Positions 24,725-32,005 of a DNA stretch of 35,803 nucleotides are shown here, piece after piece. The stretch lies in contig JAKQEP010000162.1 in NCBI GenBank assembly GCA_029556475.1, positions 1-35,803 on the forward strand, read 5' to 3'. The notes below the pieces were generated by a model. That model was not told where the DNA came from. It was given only the letters and a program-made list of their open reading frames with translations, and searched no databases. The number at the start of each line of letters is the position of its first letter. Within the stretch, counting starts at the first letter, position 1. Origin of the DNA: Candidatus Atribacteria bacterium. GTDB lineage: Bacteria; Atribacterota; Phoenicimicrobiia; Phoenicimicrobiales; Stramentimicrobiaceae. The translations under genes and the position numbers were made by a program.

Positions 24725-25636
24725 TCATTGTTGTAACCAGCCATTTTCAAATCCGCATTGCTTCAGGACGGATTTTGCCTCCTGATATTCTTTTCTGGTG
24801 ATAGGTCGGGAAAGCTGAGGATAATCAGCTGCCCGAAAAGTAGGGAAATATTGAGCCATCAAGCTGATATAGGTTTTGTTAGATATGTTTTGAGCTATCC
24901 AGGGTAATATTTGGTCGGTACCGGCAAGGTTATGGGGTAATACCAGATGGCGTACCAACAAACCTGAGATAGCCACACCATTTTTATCCACTTTGAAATC
25001 ACCTATCTGACGATACATCTCTCGTAAAGCATCTTTTAAAACATCAAAATAATTTTTTGCACCGGAATACTTCCGAGCAAGCATATTATCGGCATACTTA
25101 GCATCCGGCATATAGATATCTACAATCCCTTCCAATAATTTTAAAGCTGTAAGGGATTCATAACCACTGGTATTATATACTATGGGAATAGAAAGCCCAT
25201 CTTTACTGGCTTGCCCGAGCGCTGCAATAATTTGTGGCACAAAATGAGTCGGGGTAACCAGGTTAATATTATGACAACCCCTCTTTTGTAAATCGAGCAT
25301 CATTTTAGATAATTGGGAGATAGACACAGGATTACCATTACCCAGCTGACTGATAGGATAATTCTGACAAAAAACACAGCGCAGAGTACAATTAGTAAAA
25401 AAGATAGTGCCTGAGCCACCAATTCCAGAAATGGGGGGTTCTTCTCCGAAATGCGCGTTATAGCTTGATACCATAACCTGAGCGGTAGAGCGGCAAAGAC
25501 CTTTTTCACCGGCAATACGATTTACTCCACATTGATGTGGACAGATTCGGCAAGATTGTAGAATCTGCTCTGCATCTTTAATACGTTTTTCAAACTCCTC
25601 TACACTAATATTTAAATACGATGGATATTTTTTCAT
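24725..25636 (-). CDS. Radical SAM protein of the PflA-like type
   Basis: The 303-residue protein binds a [4Fe-4S] cluster through C83-x-x-x-C87-x-x-C90 (CTLRCVFCQNYPIS), the radical SAM motif. Ahead of it is a cysteine-rich region (C29, C32, C36, C48; CRICPHQCGVN...GLC) and the segment HFGEEPPISGIGGSGTIFF, both characteristic of the group often annotated as putative pyruvate formate-lyase activating enzyme. No glycyl-radical enzyme gene is in the window, so the activating role is not supported by context. The substrate is unknown. The gene looks monocistronic and intact. Confidence 0.9.
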   Translation of the reverse strand: MKKYPSYLNISVEEFEKRIKDAEQILQSCRICPHQCGVNRIAGEKGLCRSTAQVMVSSYNAHFGEEPPISGIGGSGTIFFTNCTLRCVFCQNYPISQLGNGNPVSISQLSKMMLDLQKRGCHNINLVTPTHFVPQIIAALGQASKDGLSIPIVYNTSGYESLTALKLLEGIVDIYMPDAKYADNMLARKYSGAKNYFDVLKDALREMYRQIGDFKVDKNGVAISGLLVRHLVLPHNLAGTDQILPWIAQNISNKTYISLMAQYFPTFRAADYPQLSRPITRKEYQEAKSVLKQCGFENGWLQQ

Positions 25637-25689
25637 CTTCCTTTTTCTATTGCTATAAATTCAAAAACATGAACTTAAAATATTAAATA

Positions 25690-26013
25690 CCAACTAAATA
25701 CCAACAACAAACGACCACTTTTATTTCTCCCCACATCTTTGTATTTGTCTTTTACTAAAAACTTAAAACCATTAACCATGAACCCCCTTCACTTACTCCC
25801 ACATCTTTATTCACTAAATACCAACTACTAACGACCAACGACTACTTTCACTTATACTCACATTCTTTTTCACCAAATACCAACTACTAACGACCAACGA
25901 CTACTTCCATTTATACCCACAATGATTTAACAAAAACTATTAACCAAAAACTTAATAAACCAATAACTACTAACTTTTAACTATTTTGCAGAGAACCGTC
26001 CCCTGTAAAATTT
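25690..26013. repeat. Cluster of dispersed intergenic repeats
   Basis: The 414-bp gap between the radical SAM and HAD genes is almost filled with repeats. The main unit, seen in three tandem-like copies, is CCCACATCTTTATTCACTAA then ATACCAACTACTAACGACCA, ending ACGACTACTT. Others are TAAAACCATTAACCATGAAC-type words, and the cluster ends with the 57-bp repeat at 25957-26013. It is the reverse of the unit at 6480-6705. There is no gene here. Spacing is irregular and the copies diverge, so this is not a CRISPR array. Confidence 0.8.
25957..26013 (-). repeat. Exact 57-bp repeat, copy A
   Basis: Identical base for base to 28618-28674 and in the same orientation. It contains the core ACAGGGGACGGTTCTCTGC (minus strand), an imperfect palindrome. 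Copy A lies 37 bp past the stop codon of the HAD gene at 26051. Confidence 0.9.
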
Positions 26014-26050
26014 TCTAAAAACCAAAAACTATAAACTAAAAACTTTATTT

Positions 26051-26731
26051 TTACAAATGTTTCAACACTTCGACCAGAGAATTTAATTTTAAATAATGTT
26101 CAGAAATAGGCTTTTCTTCTTCAAATACCCAGGTAACTGCGGGAATCAGTATGCAATTTAATCCCAGCTGCAGTCCCGGATTCAGGTCAGATCTGATACT
26201 GTTGCCAATAATCCAGGTTTTCTCCCTATTTAGATTATGTTTCACTAAAATCTGTAAATACTCATCGGCTGTCTTATAATTAAGGACATATATGGCTTGA
26301 AAATAATCTTTTAAGCCAGAATGATTGATTTTGCGATGCTGTATTTCCGGGTCTCCCAGTGTGGCTAAAATTAAAAAATAGCGTTCCTTAAGATTATTTA
26401 ATACTAAATCTACTCCTTCAACCGGCTCGGGAATCTGTTGAAAAACATCTCTGCCAATATTGCCAATCTCTTTTTCTGTTTTTTTGTAAATTTTCTTACC
26501 AAATCTATGGCAAAAATGATGATAGGTCTTCACCAGACTCAAGGGATATCTCTCTTTGGAAAACCCTTGTTCGTTGATATGCCCTATATCAATCTCATCG
26601 AGTTTTTCCAGAGCCTCATCAACTGGAAATCCCAATTGGGACATCACTTTAGAAAATTCAGACCTGGCATTATTATAAATCTTAGAGGTCTTTATTAAGG
26701 TATCATCTAGATCAAATATAATAGTACTGAT
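26051..26731 (-). CDS. HAD-family phosphatase with an apparent ATC start codon
   Basis: The first ordinary start codon is the GTG at 26647, but that would cut off the catalytic first motif. Reading upstream in frame gives (I)STIIFDLDDTLIKTS, with the DxDxT motif at residues 7-11. The in-frame codon at 26729-26731 is ATC, directly preceded by a TAG stop and 8 bases after GGAGG, so it is exactly where an ATG would be expected. From there the protein has 226 residues. Motif II is the Thr in ATLGDPE, motif III the Lys in NYKTADE, and motif IV GNSIRSDL. All are intact. It should be a small-molecule phosphatase of the Cof/gph-like HAD group; the substrate is unknown. Either ATC is used as a start or the gene has just lost its ATG. 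Confidence 0.8.
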   Translation of the reverse strand: MSTIIFDLDDTLIKTSKIYNNARSEFSKVMSQLGFPVDEALEKLDEIDIGHINEQGFSKERYPLSLVKTYHHFCHRFGKKIYKKTEKEIGNIGRDVFQQIPEPVEGVDLVLNNLKERYFLILATLGDPEIQHRKINHSGLKDYFQAIYVLNYKTADEYLQILVKHNLNREKTWIIGNSIRSDLNPGLQLGLNCILIPAVTWVFEEEKPISEHYLKLNSLVEVLKHL

Positions 26732-26824
26732 CTATTTTCCCTCCTCACTTTAGTAAAACAAATATTACAAAACTGTTTTTAATTATAACCTGAATTGTCA
26801 TTTTGAGTAAAATTTTTTTGCTGC

Positions 26825-26851
26825 TTGAAATTTATAGAAATATGGTATAAT
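26825..26851 (+). promoter_or_regulatory. Promoter of the signal peptidase gene
   Basis: TTGAAA (26825-26830) and TATAAT (26846-26851) are separated by 15 bp. The -10 is preceded by TGG, which makes an extended -10 (TGnTATAAT) and would compensate for the short spacer. It lies about 50 bp before the lepB start. Confidence 0.75.
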
Positions 26852-26899
26852 TCTGAATGATGACAATTTTTTGGAAAAGAAATATGGAAAGAGGACTAT

Positions 26900-27448
26900 A
26901 TGGCAAAAATTAACACAGTTCTTAATAAGAAAAATGGGAAAAAGGTAAAACCAATGTGGCGTGAACTTATTGAAACAGTAGTTAGTGCCGGTATAATAGC
27001 CTTTATTATCATAACCTTTATCGGACAGGTTACAGTGGTTAAAGGCGCTTCTATGGAAGATACTTTGTTTAACCGGGAAAGATTAATTTGTAATAAGATC
27101 GTCTATCGGCTAACCGAACCGAAGCATGGCGATATAGTAATTTTTAAACCACCTATTGATCAGAATCATAATTACATCAAAAGGGTCATTGCTGTAGAAG
27201 GAGATAGAGTTAAGATAGTGGATGGAGTTGTTTATCTTAATGGAGAAAAAATAGAAGAAGATTATATAACACATCATTCCTCTGAAACGATGCCTGAAAT
27301 TACAGTTCGGGAAAATTCGTTTTTCGTTCTTGGTGATAATCGGGTTAACAGTAGTGATAGCCGCTTCTGGGGCTTTGTCCCCCGAAAAAATATAATTGGC
27401 AGGGCGTCAGTAATCTTTTGGCCTATTAACAGGGCTAGGATACCTTAA
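26900..27448 (+). CDS. lepB: Signal peptidase I
   Basis: The 182-residue membrane protease removes signal peptides from exported proteins. It has one N-terminal membrane helix (about residues 24-42), then the catalytic Ser S51 in KGASMEDTL and the catalytic Lys K94 in YIKRVIAVEGD. The conserved GDNRVNSSDSRFWG and GRASVIFWP boxes follow. The short length and single anchor are of the Gram-positive/short type. GAGGA precedes the ATG. A secreted protein of unknown function is encoded next on the same strand and would be a likely client, but the 210-bp gap with repeat debris argues against a shared operon. Confidence 0.96.
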   Translation: MAKINTVLNKKNGKKVKPMWRELIETVVSAGIIAFIIITFIGQVTVVKGASMEDTLFNRERLICNKIVYRLTEPKHGDIVIFKPPIDQNHNYIKRVIAVEGDRVKIVDGVVYLNGEKIEEDYITHHSSETMPEITVRENSFFVLGDNRVNSSDSRFWGFVPRKNIIGRASVIFWPINRARIP

Positions 27449-27658
27449 CTTTTAATTTTTTAAGAAGCAGTGGGTGAGATTGCTAAAATAATCATTAGTC
27501 GATAATTTAGTATTTAGTAAAAATGCAAACAAAGAGATGGCAATAACATAGGATAGTTTATCAGCAATGAGTATTTATTTTATGATTTGTTCATTTAACA
27601 TAAAAAGAACTGTTTTTTTGGTTGTTAAAAAATATTATTTTAATTTAAAGGAGATTTT

Positions 27659-28246
27659 ATGAAAAGAAATAAATTTTTACCTGTTATCTTTCTAATTTTT
27701 TCTTTAATTATGCTTCTCGTATTTTCGGTCACTATCATCGCCTCAGAGCAAGACCTGATTAAAGAGTCCCTGTCTTTTTTGGAAAAACAGGATTATCAAT
27801 CAGCTGCACATCTATTGGAAGAAGCATTATCAATCATCTGGAATAAATCCCCTTTAGAATTGAATAACCTCATTTTCTGCGAAGAAAAACCTGATGGATT
27901 TGGATTTTATCAGAAGCGTATTGACTATAATTTTACAGAAGGGGACACATTTTGCCTATATGCCGAACCAAAATATTATTCCATCGTGAAAATAGAAGAA
28001 AATCTTTTCGAAGTTCATTTCAAGGGCGATTTATATATATTAGATACGGAAGGAGCTCTTCTCTGGGGACAAAGAGATCTCTGGGATTACCACATTATCT
28101 CAAATGCACCCAATAAAGAAATTTTTATTACCTACAGTGATTCTTTTCTGAATTTTCCCGAAGGTGAATATCAATTCCAACTCGTTTTAAAAGACGTAGC
28201 CAGCCAAAAAACAGTTGAACAAGCGATCAGTTTTGTAATTGAATAA
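27659..28246 (+). CDS. Secreted protein of unknown function
   Basis: The 195-residue protein begins with a positively charged start and a long hydrophobic segment (MKRNK then FLPVIFLIFSLIMLLVFSV), a signal peptide or membrane anchor; possible cleavage is after IIAS near residue 29. Next is a short helical stretch resembling one TPR-like hairpin (KESLSFLEKQDYQSAAHLLEEA). The rest is predicted mostly strand, with two cysteines and many aromatic residues, ending in a beta-rich segment (YQFQLVLKDVASQKTVEQAI). I do not recognise a family. AAAGGAG precedes the ATG. It is followed by repeat-rich DNA. Confidence 0.75.
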   Translation: MKRNKFLPVIFLIFSLIMLLVFSVTIIASEQDLIKESLSFLEKQDYQSAAHLLEEALSIIWNKSPLELNNLIFCEEKPDGFGFYQKRIDYNFTEGDTFCLYAEPKYYSIVKIEENLFEVHFKGDLYILDTEGALLWGQRDLWDYHIISNAPNKEIFITYSDSFLNFPEGEYQFQLVLKDVASQKTVEQAISFVIE

Positions 28247-28298
28247 TGTAAAAACCCACAAAAAAGGGACGGTTTTCTGTTTTACAGATTTCTTAGGA

Positions 28299-28327
28299 GT
28301 CAAACAGAGAACCGTCTCCTGTTTGAC
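28299..28327. repeat. Palindromic ACCGTC element
   Basis: GTCAAACAG (28299-28307) and CTGTTTGAC (28319-28327) form a perfect 9-bp inverted repeat around AGAACCGTCTC. A related half in the opposite orientation (GGGACGGTTTTCTGTTTTACAG, quoted as GGGACGGTTTTCTG from 28266) lies just before it. The same ACCGTC core is in the 57-bp repeats. It might end transcription of the secreted-protein gene, but no T run follows. Confidence 0.75.
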
Positions 28328-28347
28328 TGAAACCTTTTCTTTGTCTT

Positions 28348-28420
28348 GTCATTGCGAGACATACTGAAAGTATGTCGTGGCAATCTCATACTCTATCACC
28401 CACATCTTTGTATTTTTATT
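28348..28420 (+). repeat. REP-like hairpin plus CCCACATCTTT tail, copy 2
   Basis: This copy has GACATACT-GAA-AGTATGTC (28358-28376) within ATTGC (28351-28355) and GCAAT (28380-28384), followed by CTCATACTCTATCACCCACA and TCTTTGT. It differs from the copy at 16330 by a paired change in the stem (G-C to A-T). The remainder of the gap to 28617 holds diverged CCCACATC/ACCATTAACTAAGAACC-type repeat words and no gene. Confidence 0.85.
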
Positions 28421-28617
28421 CCTACAACCCTCTTTGCACTCTTTTTCTTACACTTCCATCCTCATCTTTGCATTTCTCTTCCCACACTTATGCCTACATC
28501 TTCTTCTTTTATTAAAAACTATAAACCATTAACTAAGAACCGCTTACTCTTATACCCGCAATGATTTAACTACAAACCTCCTACATTTATGCCCACATCT
28601 TTTATTCCAAAATCTAT

Positions 28618-28674
28618 AAACCAATAACTACTAACTTTTAACTATTTTGCAGAGAACCGTCCCCTGTAAAATTT
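28618..28674 (-). repeat. Exact 57-bp repeat, copy B, encoding a protein C-terminus
   Basis: Identical to 25957-26013. Here the repeat overlaps the HAD gene that ends at 28638: it supplies the stop codon and the last eleven or twelve residues (LNFTGDGSLQNS). The paralogous HAD protein encoded at 29892 ends quite differently. Confidence 0.9.
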
Positions 28675-29465
28675 AGTTTCATAGTAGGATAAAACTCTTC
28701 TTCACTTTCAATAACAGTTATATCTTCTTTTCGGGCAATACTCTTTTGTTCCTCTGTACAATATCCCCAGCCTGCTAAAAAAACATTTACCCCAAAAACT
28801 TTCGTTTCTTCCAGATAATTCAACTGGTCATCAACAAAGTAAATATCCTTATGGGCGACCTTATATTGTTCCACTATAGCTTTCATATGGTCAGATTTGC
28901 TCTTACCATAATTTTTATCAAAAATATCTTTTAACTCCATAGAGAATCCCAGATAATCAGCATGGAAAGCCGGGTGTATTGCCTTGCCCAAATTGGAGGT
29001 GGCAATTACAACCTTAACTCCTTCATCCAATAATCTTTTAATTCCCTCAACCACCTTTTTATAAACAGGTGCCAGGGAAAACCATTTTGCAAAATCTTTC
29101 TTCTGCCATTTTTCTTTTTCCTTAAAGAATAATTCATGAAAGAAACGGTAATCTAAGTCCATTTCATTGCGAATTCTGATAAAATCCTGCTGGTTATCCA
29201 CCTCTATTTGCTCTTCAATAATTTTTATCATAACCAAAAAATCACAGGATTGTTCCACATATGCCCTCAATCTTTTATATTTTTCCATCTCTTGATGGTA
29301 TTCCTTTTTCAAATGCTCCCAGTTCTCAAATGTGAAACATTTACCTCCAAAACTTTTTTTTGCATTCGTCCCAAAATGGCGGCAATAGACATTGTGACCA
29401 ACAAACAATGATTTAAGGGCGCTGTCACTGATTACTCCATCAAAATCAACTGCCAGTATCTTCAT
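28638..29465 (-). CDS. HAD-like hydrolase, paralogue A of the HAD-cupin-HAD cassette
   Basis: The 275-residue protein has HAD motif I as VDFDGVISDS (D7, D9), motif II as ATSN (about residue 154), a candidate motif III Lys in GKSKSDHMKAI, and motif IV as FVDDQ. A large helical insert after motif I (about residues 20-130) acts as a cap. It is clearly similar along its length to the protein encoded at 29892 (shared SLFV-HN, FGGK-FTF-NW, SL-P-Y, VFLAGW). The C-terminus LNFTGDGSLQNS comes from an inserted 57-bp repeat. It lies 54 bp after the cupin gene on the same strand. A phosphatase or phosphotransferase is expected; the substrate is unknown. Confidence 0.85.
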   Translation of the reverse strand: MKILAVDFDGVISDSALKSLFVGHNVYCRHFGTNAKKSFGGKCFTFENWEHLKKEYHQEMEKYKRLRAYVEQSCDFLVMIKIIEEQIEVDNQQDFIRIRNEMDLDYRFFHELFFKEKEKWQKKDFAKWFSLAPVYKKVVEGIKRLLDEGVKVVIATSNLGKAIHPAFHADYLGFSMELKDIFDKNYGKSKSDHMKAIVEQYKVAHKDIYFVDDQLNYLEETKVFGVNVFLAGWGYCTEEQKSIARKEDITVIESEEEFYPTMKLNFTGDGSLQNS

Positions 29466-29519
29466 AGATAATCCTCAACAATCATAATCTTCAACAAAAT
29501 TATTATTAGAGATGTGCAA

Positions 29520-29858
29520 TTATTTATAAGGGATTAAACAGAGGAATTTTAACATATCTTTCCCGGTGTTTCGAAAGCCATGTATAATTCGGGGATCTAC
29601 TAGAACTACACTGTCTTTTTTAATAGGATAGACCTTCTCTTCTATCTTAACCTCCCCCTCTCCTTCCAACACAAATACTTCATGCTCCCAATCGTGAGTA
29701 TGATATGGGGTGAAACCTCCCTCACCAATTTCAAATAATCTCATGGCAAAATTTTTGGCATTATCTTTATCACTGATAAGCCACCTTACCTTTACATTTT
29801 TTGCCCCTTCCATCTCCATATCTTCAAGAGGCACTTTATGGTAATCAATAACCTTCAT
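29520..29858 (-). CDS. Cupin-domain protein
   Basis: The 112-residue protein is one cupin barrel. The first cupin motif is visible as YHTHDWEHEVFVLEGEGEV (two His and one Glu as likely metal ligands) and the second as DPRIIHGFRNTG with the third His. The frame opens nine codons earlier (29885), but GGAGG spacing favours the ATG at 29858. Single-domain cupins include sugar isomerases, dioxygenases and binding proteins, so a reaction cannot be assigned. It sits between two paralogous HAD genes, which suggests a shared small pathway, perhaps on a sugar phosphate. Confidence 0.88.
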   Translation of the reverse strand: MKVIDYHKVPLEDMEMEGAKNVKVRWLISDKDNAKNFAMRLFEIGEGGFTPYHTHDWEHEVFVLEGEGEVKIEEKVYPIKKDSVVLVDPRIIHGFRNTGKDMLKFLCLIPYK

Positions 29859-29891
29859 CTTATTTCTCCTCCCTTTATACTTCATATTTGA

Positions 29892-30713
29892 TTAATGATA
29901 TTTTAATCTTCTATTCATATGTTCTTTCAATATGGAATAGAAATCTTCGGACCTGTTAATCACCGGTATCCCCTCAATTTTTGCTCTTCCCTTCTGCTGA
30001 ATGGTGGCATAACTCCAACCAGCTAAGAATACAGATATACCCAGGCTACGGGTCTGTTCTAAATGTGCCAGCTGGTCATCCATAAAGTAAATATCCTTTA
30101 AATTTACTTTGAATTTCTCATGAATATACTGAATCTGTTTAGATTTATCTTCTCCAAAATTAAAATCAAGGATATCTTCATACTTAACCGGGATATCATA
30201 ATAGCGGGGATGAAATACTTGAAAAATAAATTCTGTCCTGTTAGAAGTAGCTACCATGACTTTAATTCCCTCTTTTACAAATTTACGTATCCCTTTGATT
30301 GCCTCTTCATAGGGTGGTTCTAAACTTAGCCATCCTTCAAAATCTTCTTCTTGCAGTTTTTTCCGTTCTTTAAAAAAAGCATCATAAAATTTTTCCAAGC
30401 CAAAACGGTCTGTTTTCCTGTATTTATCAAACTCTATCTGGCTTTGAATATTTTTTCCATTTTCCATCAATTTTTGTATCAGCCCATAATCAATAGCATC
30501 ACGGATATAAGGCCTTAACGAGCGGTAATATTCTATCTCTTTACTATATTTTTGTAATATTGTGGGCCAATTTTGGAAAGTAAACGGTTTACCTCCAAAT
30601 TGTTTTCTTTTTTCGTTACCAAATAATTTTAAATAGGCGTTATGACTGACAAAAAGAGAATCCAACACACTATCAACAATCACACCATCATAATCTATAG
30701 CCAATACCTTCAT
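29892..30713 (-). CDS. HAD-like hydrolase, paralogue B of the HAD-cupin-HAD cassette
   Basis: The 273-residue protein has motif I as IDYDGVIVDS (D7, D9), motif II as ATSN, a candidate motif III Lys in GEDKSKQIQYI, and motif IV as FMDDQ. A helical insert of about 110 residues follows motif I, as in paralogue A. It begins 2 bp after the Nudix gene, so the two are certainly cotranscribed. Its C-terminus (SILKEHMNRRLKYH) probably shows the ancestral end that paralogue A has lost to a repeat. The substrate is unknown. Confidence 0.87.
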   Translation of the reverse strand: MKVLAIDYDGVIVDSVLDSLFVSHNAYLKLFGNEKRKQFGGKPFTFQNWPTILQKYSKEIEYYRSLRPYIRDAIDYGLIQKLMENGKNIQSQIEFDKYRKTDRFGLEKFYDAFFKERKKLQEEDFEGWLSLEPPYEEAIKGIRKFVKEGIKVMVATSNRTEFIFQVFHPRYYDIPVKYEDILDFNFGEDKSKQIQYIHEKFKVNLKDIYFMDDQLAHLEQTRSLGISVFLAGWSYATIQQKGRAKIEGIPVINRSEDFYSILKEHMNRRLKYH

Positions 30714-30715
30714 AC

Positions 30716-31240
30716 TTAAACAGTTCCTGCTTCAGGTAAAGAACAGCCTATAACCTGTTCAATAGCTTGTTTTTGAAATGAGAAAGCTAATAGTGGTAAA
30801 TCTTCAATATCAAAAAAACAGGCGTTTTCAGCATCATCACCAGCTTTCAGTTGTCCACCGATAATACCCACCTCATAGGTTATAATAATGACATGTCCAT
30901 AGGTATCACTATTCTGATTAAATATTTTTATGAACCTTTTCACTATACCCTGCAAACCGGTCTCCTCCTGCAACTCTCTCAGGGCTGCCTGAATAGCTGA
31001 TTCTCCATCATCCATAAATCCCCCTGGTAAAGACCAGAAGCCTTTCCCGGGCTCTTCTTTTCTTTTTACCAAAAGCAACTGCCCTTTTTCGTTACAAGTC
31101 ACTACCGCTACACTGGGAATAGGGTTGTCATAATATATGGTGTCACAATTGTGACAATAAATACGTTTCTTCCCTTGAATTATTAGACTTTTTAAGAGAT
31201 GACCACACTTTGTACAATATTTTAAATCATCCTGCTTCAT
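30716..31240 (-). CDS. Nudix hydrolase with N-terminal zinc ribbon
   Basis: The 174-residue protein has a zinc ribbon (C9, C12, C29, C32; YCTKCGHLL...YCHNC) followed by IYYDNPIPSVAVV and a Nudix domain. The Nudix box is complete: GGFMDDGESAIQAALRELQE then ETGLQG. This layout resembles the zinc-ribbon plus Nudix part of NudC-type NADH pyrophosphatases, but it lacks their N-terminal domain, so the substrate (NAD-like, ADP-sugar or a damaged nucleotide) is open. It lies in the mrfA-mrfB-radC gene run, 55 bp after radC and 2 bp before the next HAD gene. Confidence 0.93.
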   Translation of the reverse strand: MKQDDLKYCTKCGHLLKSLIIQGKKRIYCHNCDTIYYDNPIPSVAVVTCNEKGQLLLVKRKEEPGKGFWSLPGGFMDDGESAIQAALRELQEETGLQGIVKRFIKIFNQNSDTYGHVIIITYEVGIIGGQLKAGDDAENACFFDIEDLPLLAFSFQKQAIEQVIGCSLPEAGTV

Positions 31241-31295
31241 TCTGTTCTCCTCTATTCCTCATTTTTGTTTTAGGTAAAAACCCTTTTCTTTTTTC

Positions 31296-31991
31296 TTATA
31301 TTTGCCCCATCTGGGCAAAGCTATAAAAACAATTATCACCGACAATAATATGGTCTAAAACCTTCACTCCTAACATATTACAGGATTCACACAATCTTTT
31401 AGTCAATACTAGGTCCTGCTGACTGGGTTGCGGGTTGCCGCTGGGGTGATTATGAAGAAAAATGACTGCAGCAGCTGATTCTTTAACCACCTCTTTTATT
31501 ACTTCCCGGGGATGGACAGTGGTTTCACTCAAACTTCCCATAGAAATGAGAATATCACGAATAATCCGATAACGGACATCCAGCAGGAGCATATGAAAAA
31601 GTTCTTTTTTCTTATCTTTCATTTCTACAGAGTAATAATCTATCACATCCTCGGCTTTCTGTATTTTTCTACCAGGTAATATCTTTTCCTGTGATAATCT
31701 TACCCCCATTTCCAGTGCGGCTTTTATTTGAGCATATTTTGCCTTTCCTATACCTTTTACTTTTTTCATCTCAGTATAGGAGGCACTCATTATATTTCTC
31801 AAGGTGCCAAACTGGGTCAGCAGACTTCTGGCTATCTCTACTGAAGTTTTTCCGGCATAACCTTTGTTGATTAAAATTGCCAGTAACTCTGCATCGCTTA
31901 GATATTCAGGTCCATAATTCAATAATCTTTCCCTTGGTCTTTCATTTTCCGGCCAGTCCTTGATAGTATACTTTTTTCTGTTTTCTTCCAT
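31296..31991 (-). CDS. radC: RadC family JAB-domain protein
   Basis: The 231-residue protein has an N-terminal helix-hairpin-helix region (YLSDAELLAILINKGYAGKT, KVKGIGKAKYAQIKAALE) and a C-terminal JAB/MPN metalloprotease-like domain. The metal motif HNHPSGNPQPSQQD (HxHx7SxxD) is intact. RadC proteins were long linked to DNA repair, but a direct repair role is doubtful in several species. Its place 14 bp after an mrfB-like gene keeps a DNA-damage association plausible here. Length and domains are standard. Confidence 0.95.
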   Translation of the reverse strand: MEENRKKYTIKDWPENERPRERLLNYGPEYLSDAELLAILINKGYAGKTSVEIARSLLTQFGTLRNIMSASYTEMKKVKGIGKAKYAQIKAALEMGVRLSQEKILPGRKIQKAEDVIDYYSVEMKDKKKELFHMLLLDVRYRIIRDILISMGSLSETTVHPREVIKEVVKESAAAVIFLHNHPSGNPQPSQQDLVLTKRLCESCNMLGVKVLDHIIVGDNCFYSFAQMGQI

Positions 31992-32005
31992 ATTTGCGAA
32001 CTCAT

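Noticed and set aside
24725-25636. Pyruvate formate-lyase activating enzyme as a firm call
   Set aside because: The radical SAM motif is clear, but no glycyl-radical enzyme gene is nearby, so only the broader PflA-like label is kept.
25690-26013. Possible CRISPR array
   Set aside because: Units diverge, spacing is irregular, there are no unique spacers of even length, and no cas genes are present.
28346-28564. Plus-strand 72-residue frame
   Set aside because: It starts inside the REP-like hairpin and continues through repeat words, with no ribosome site.
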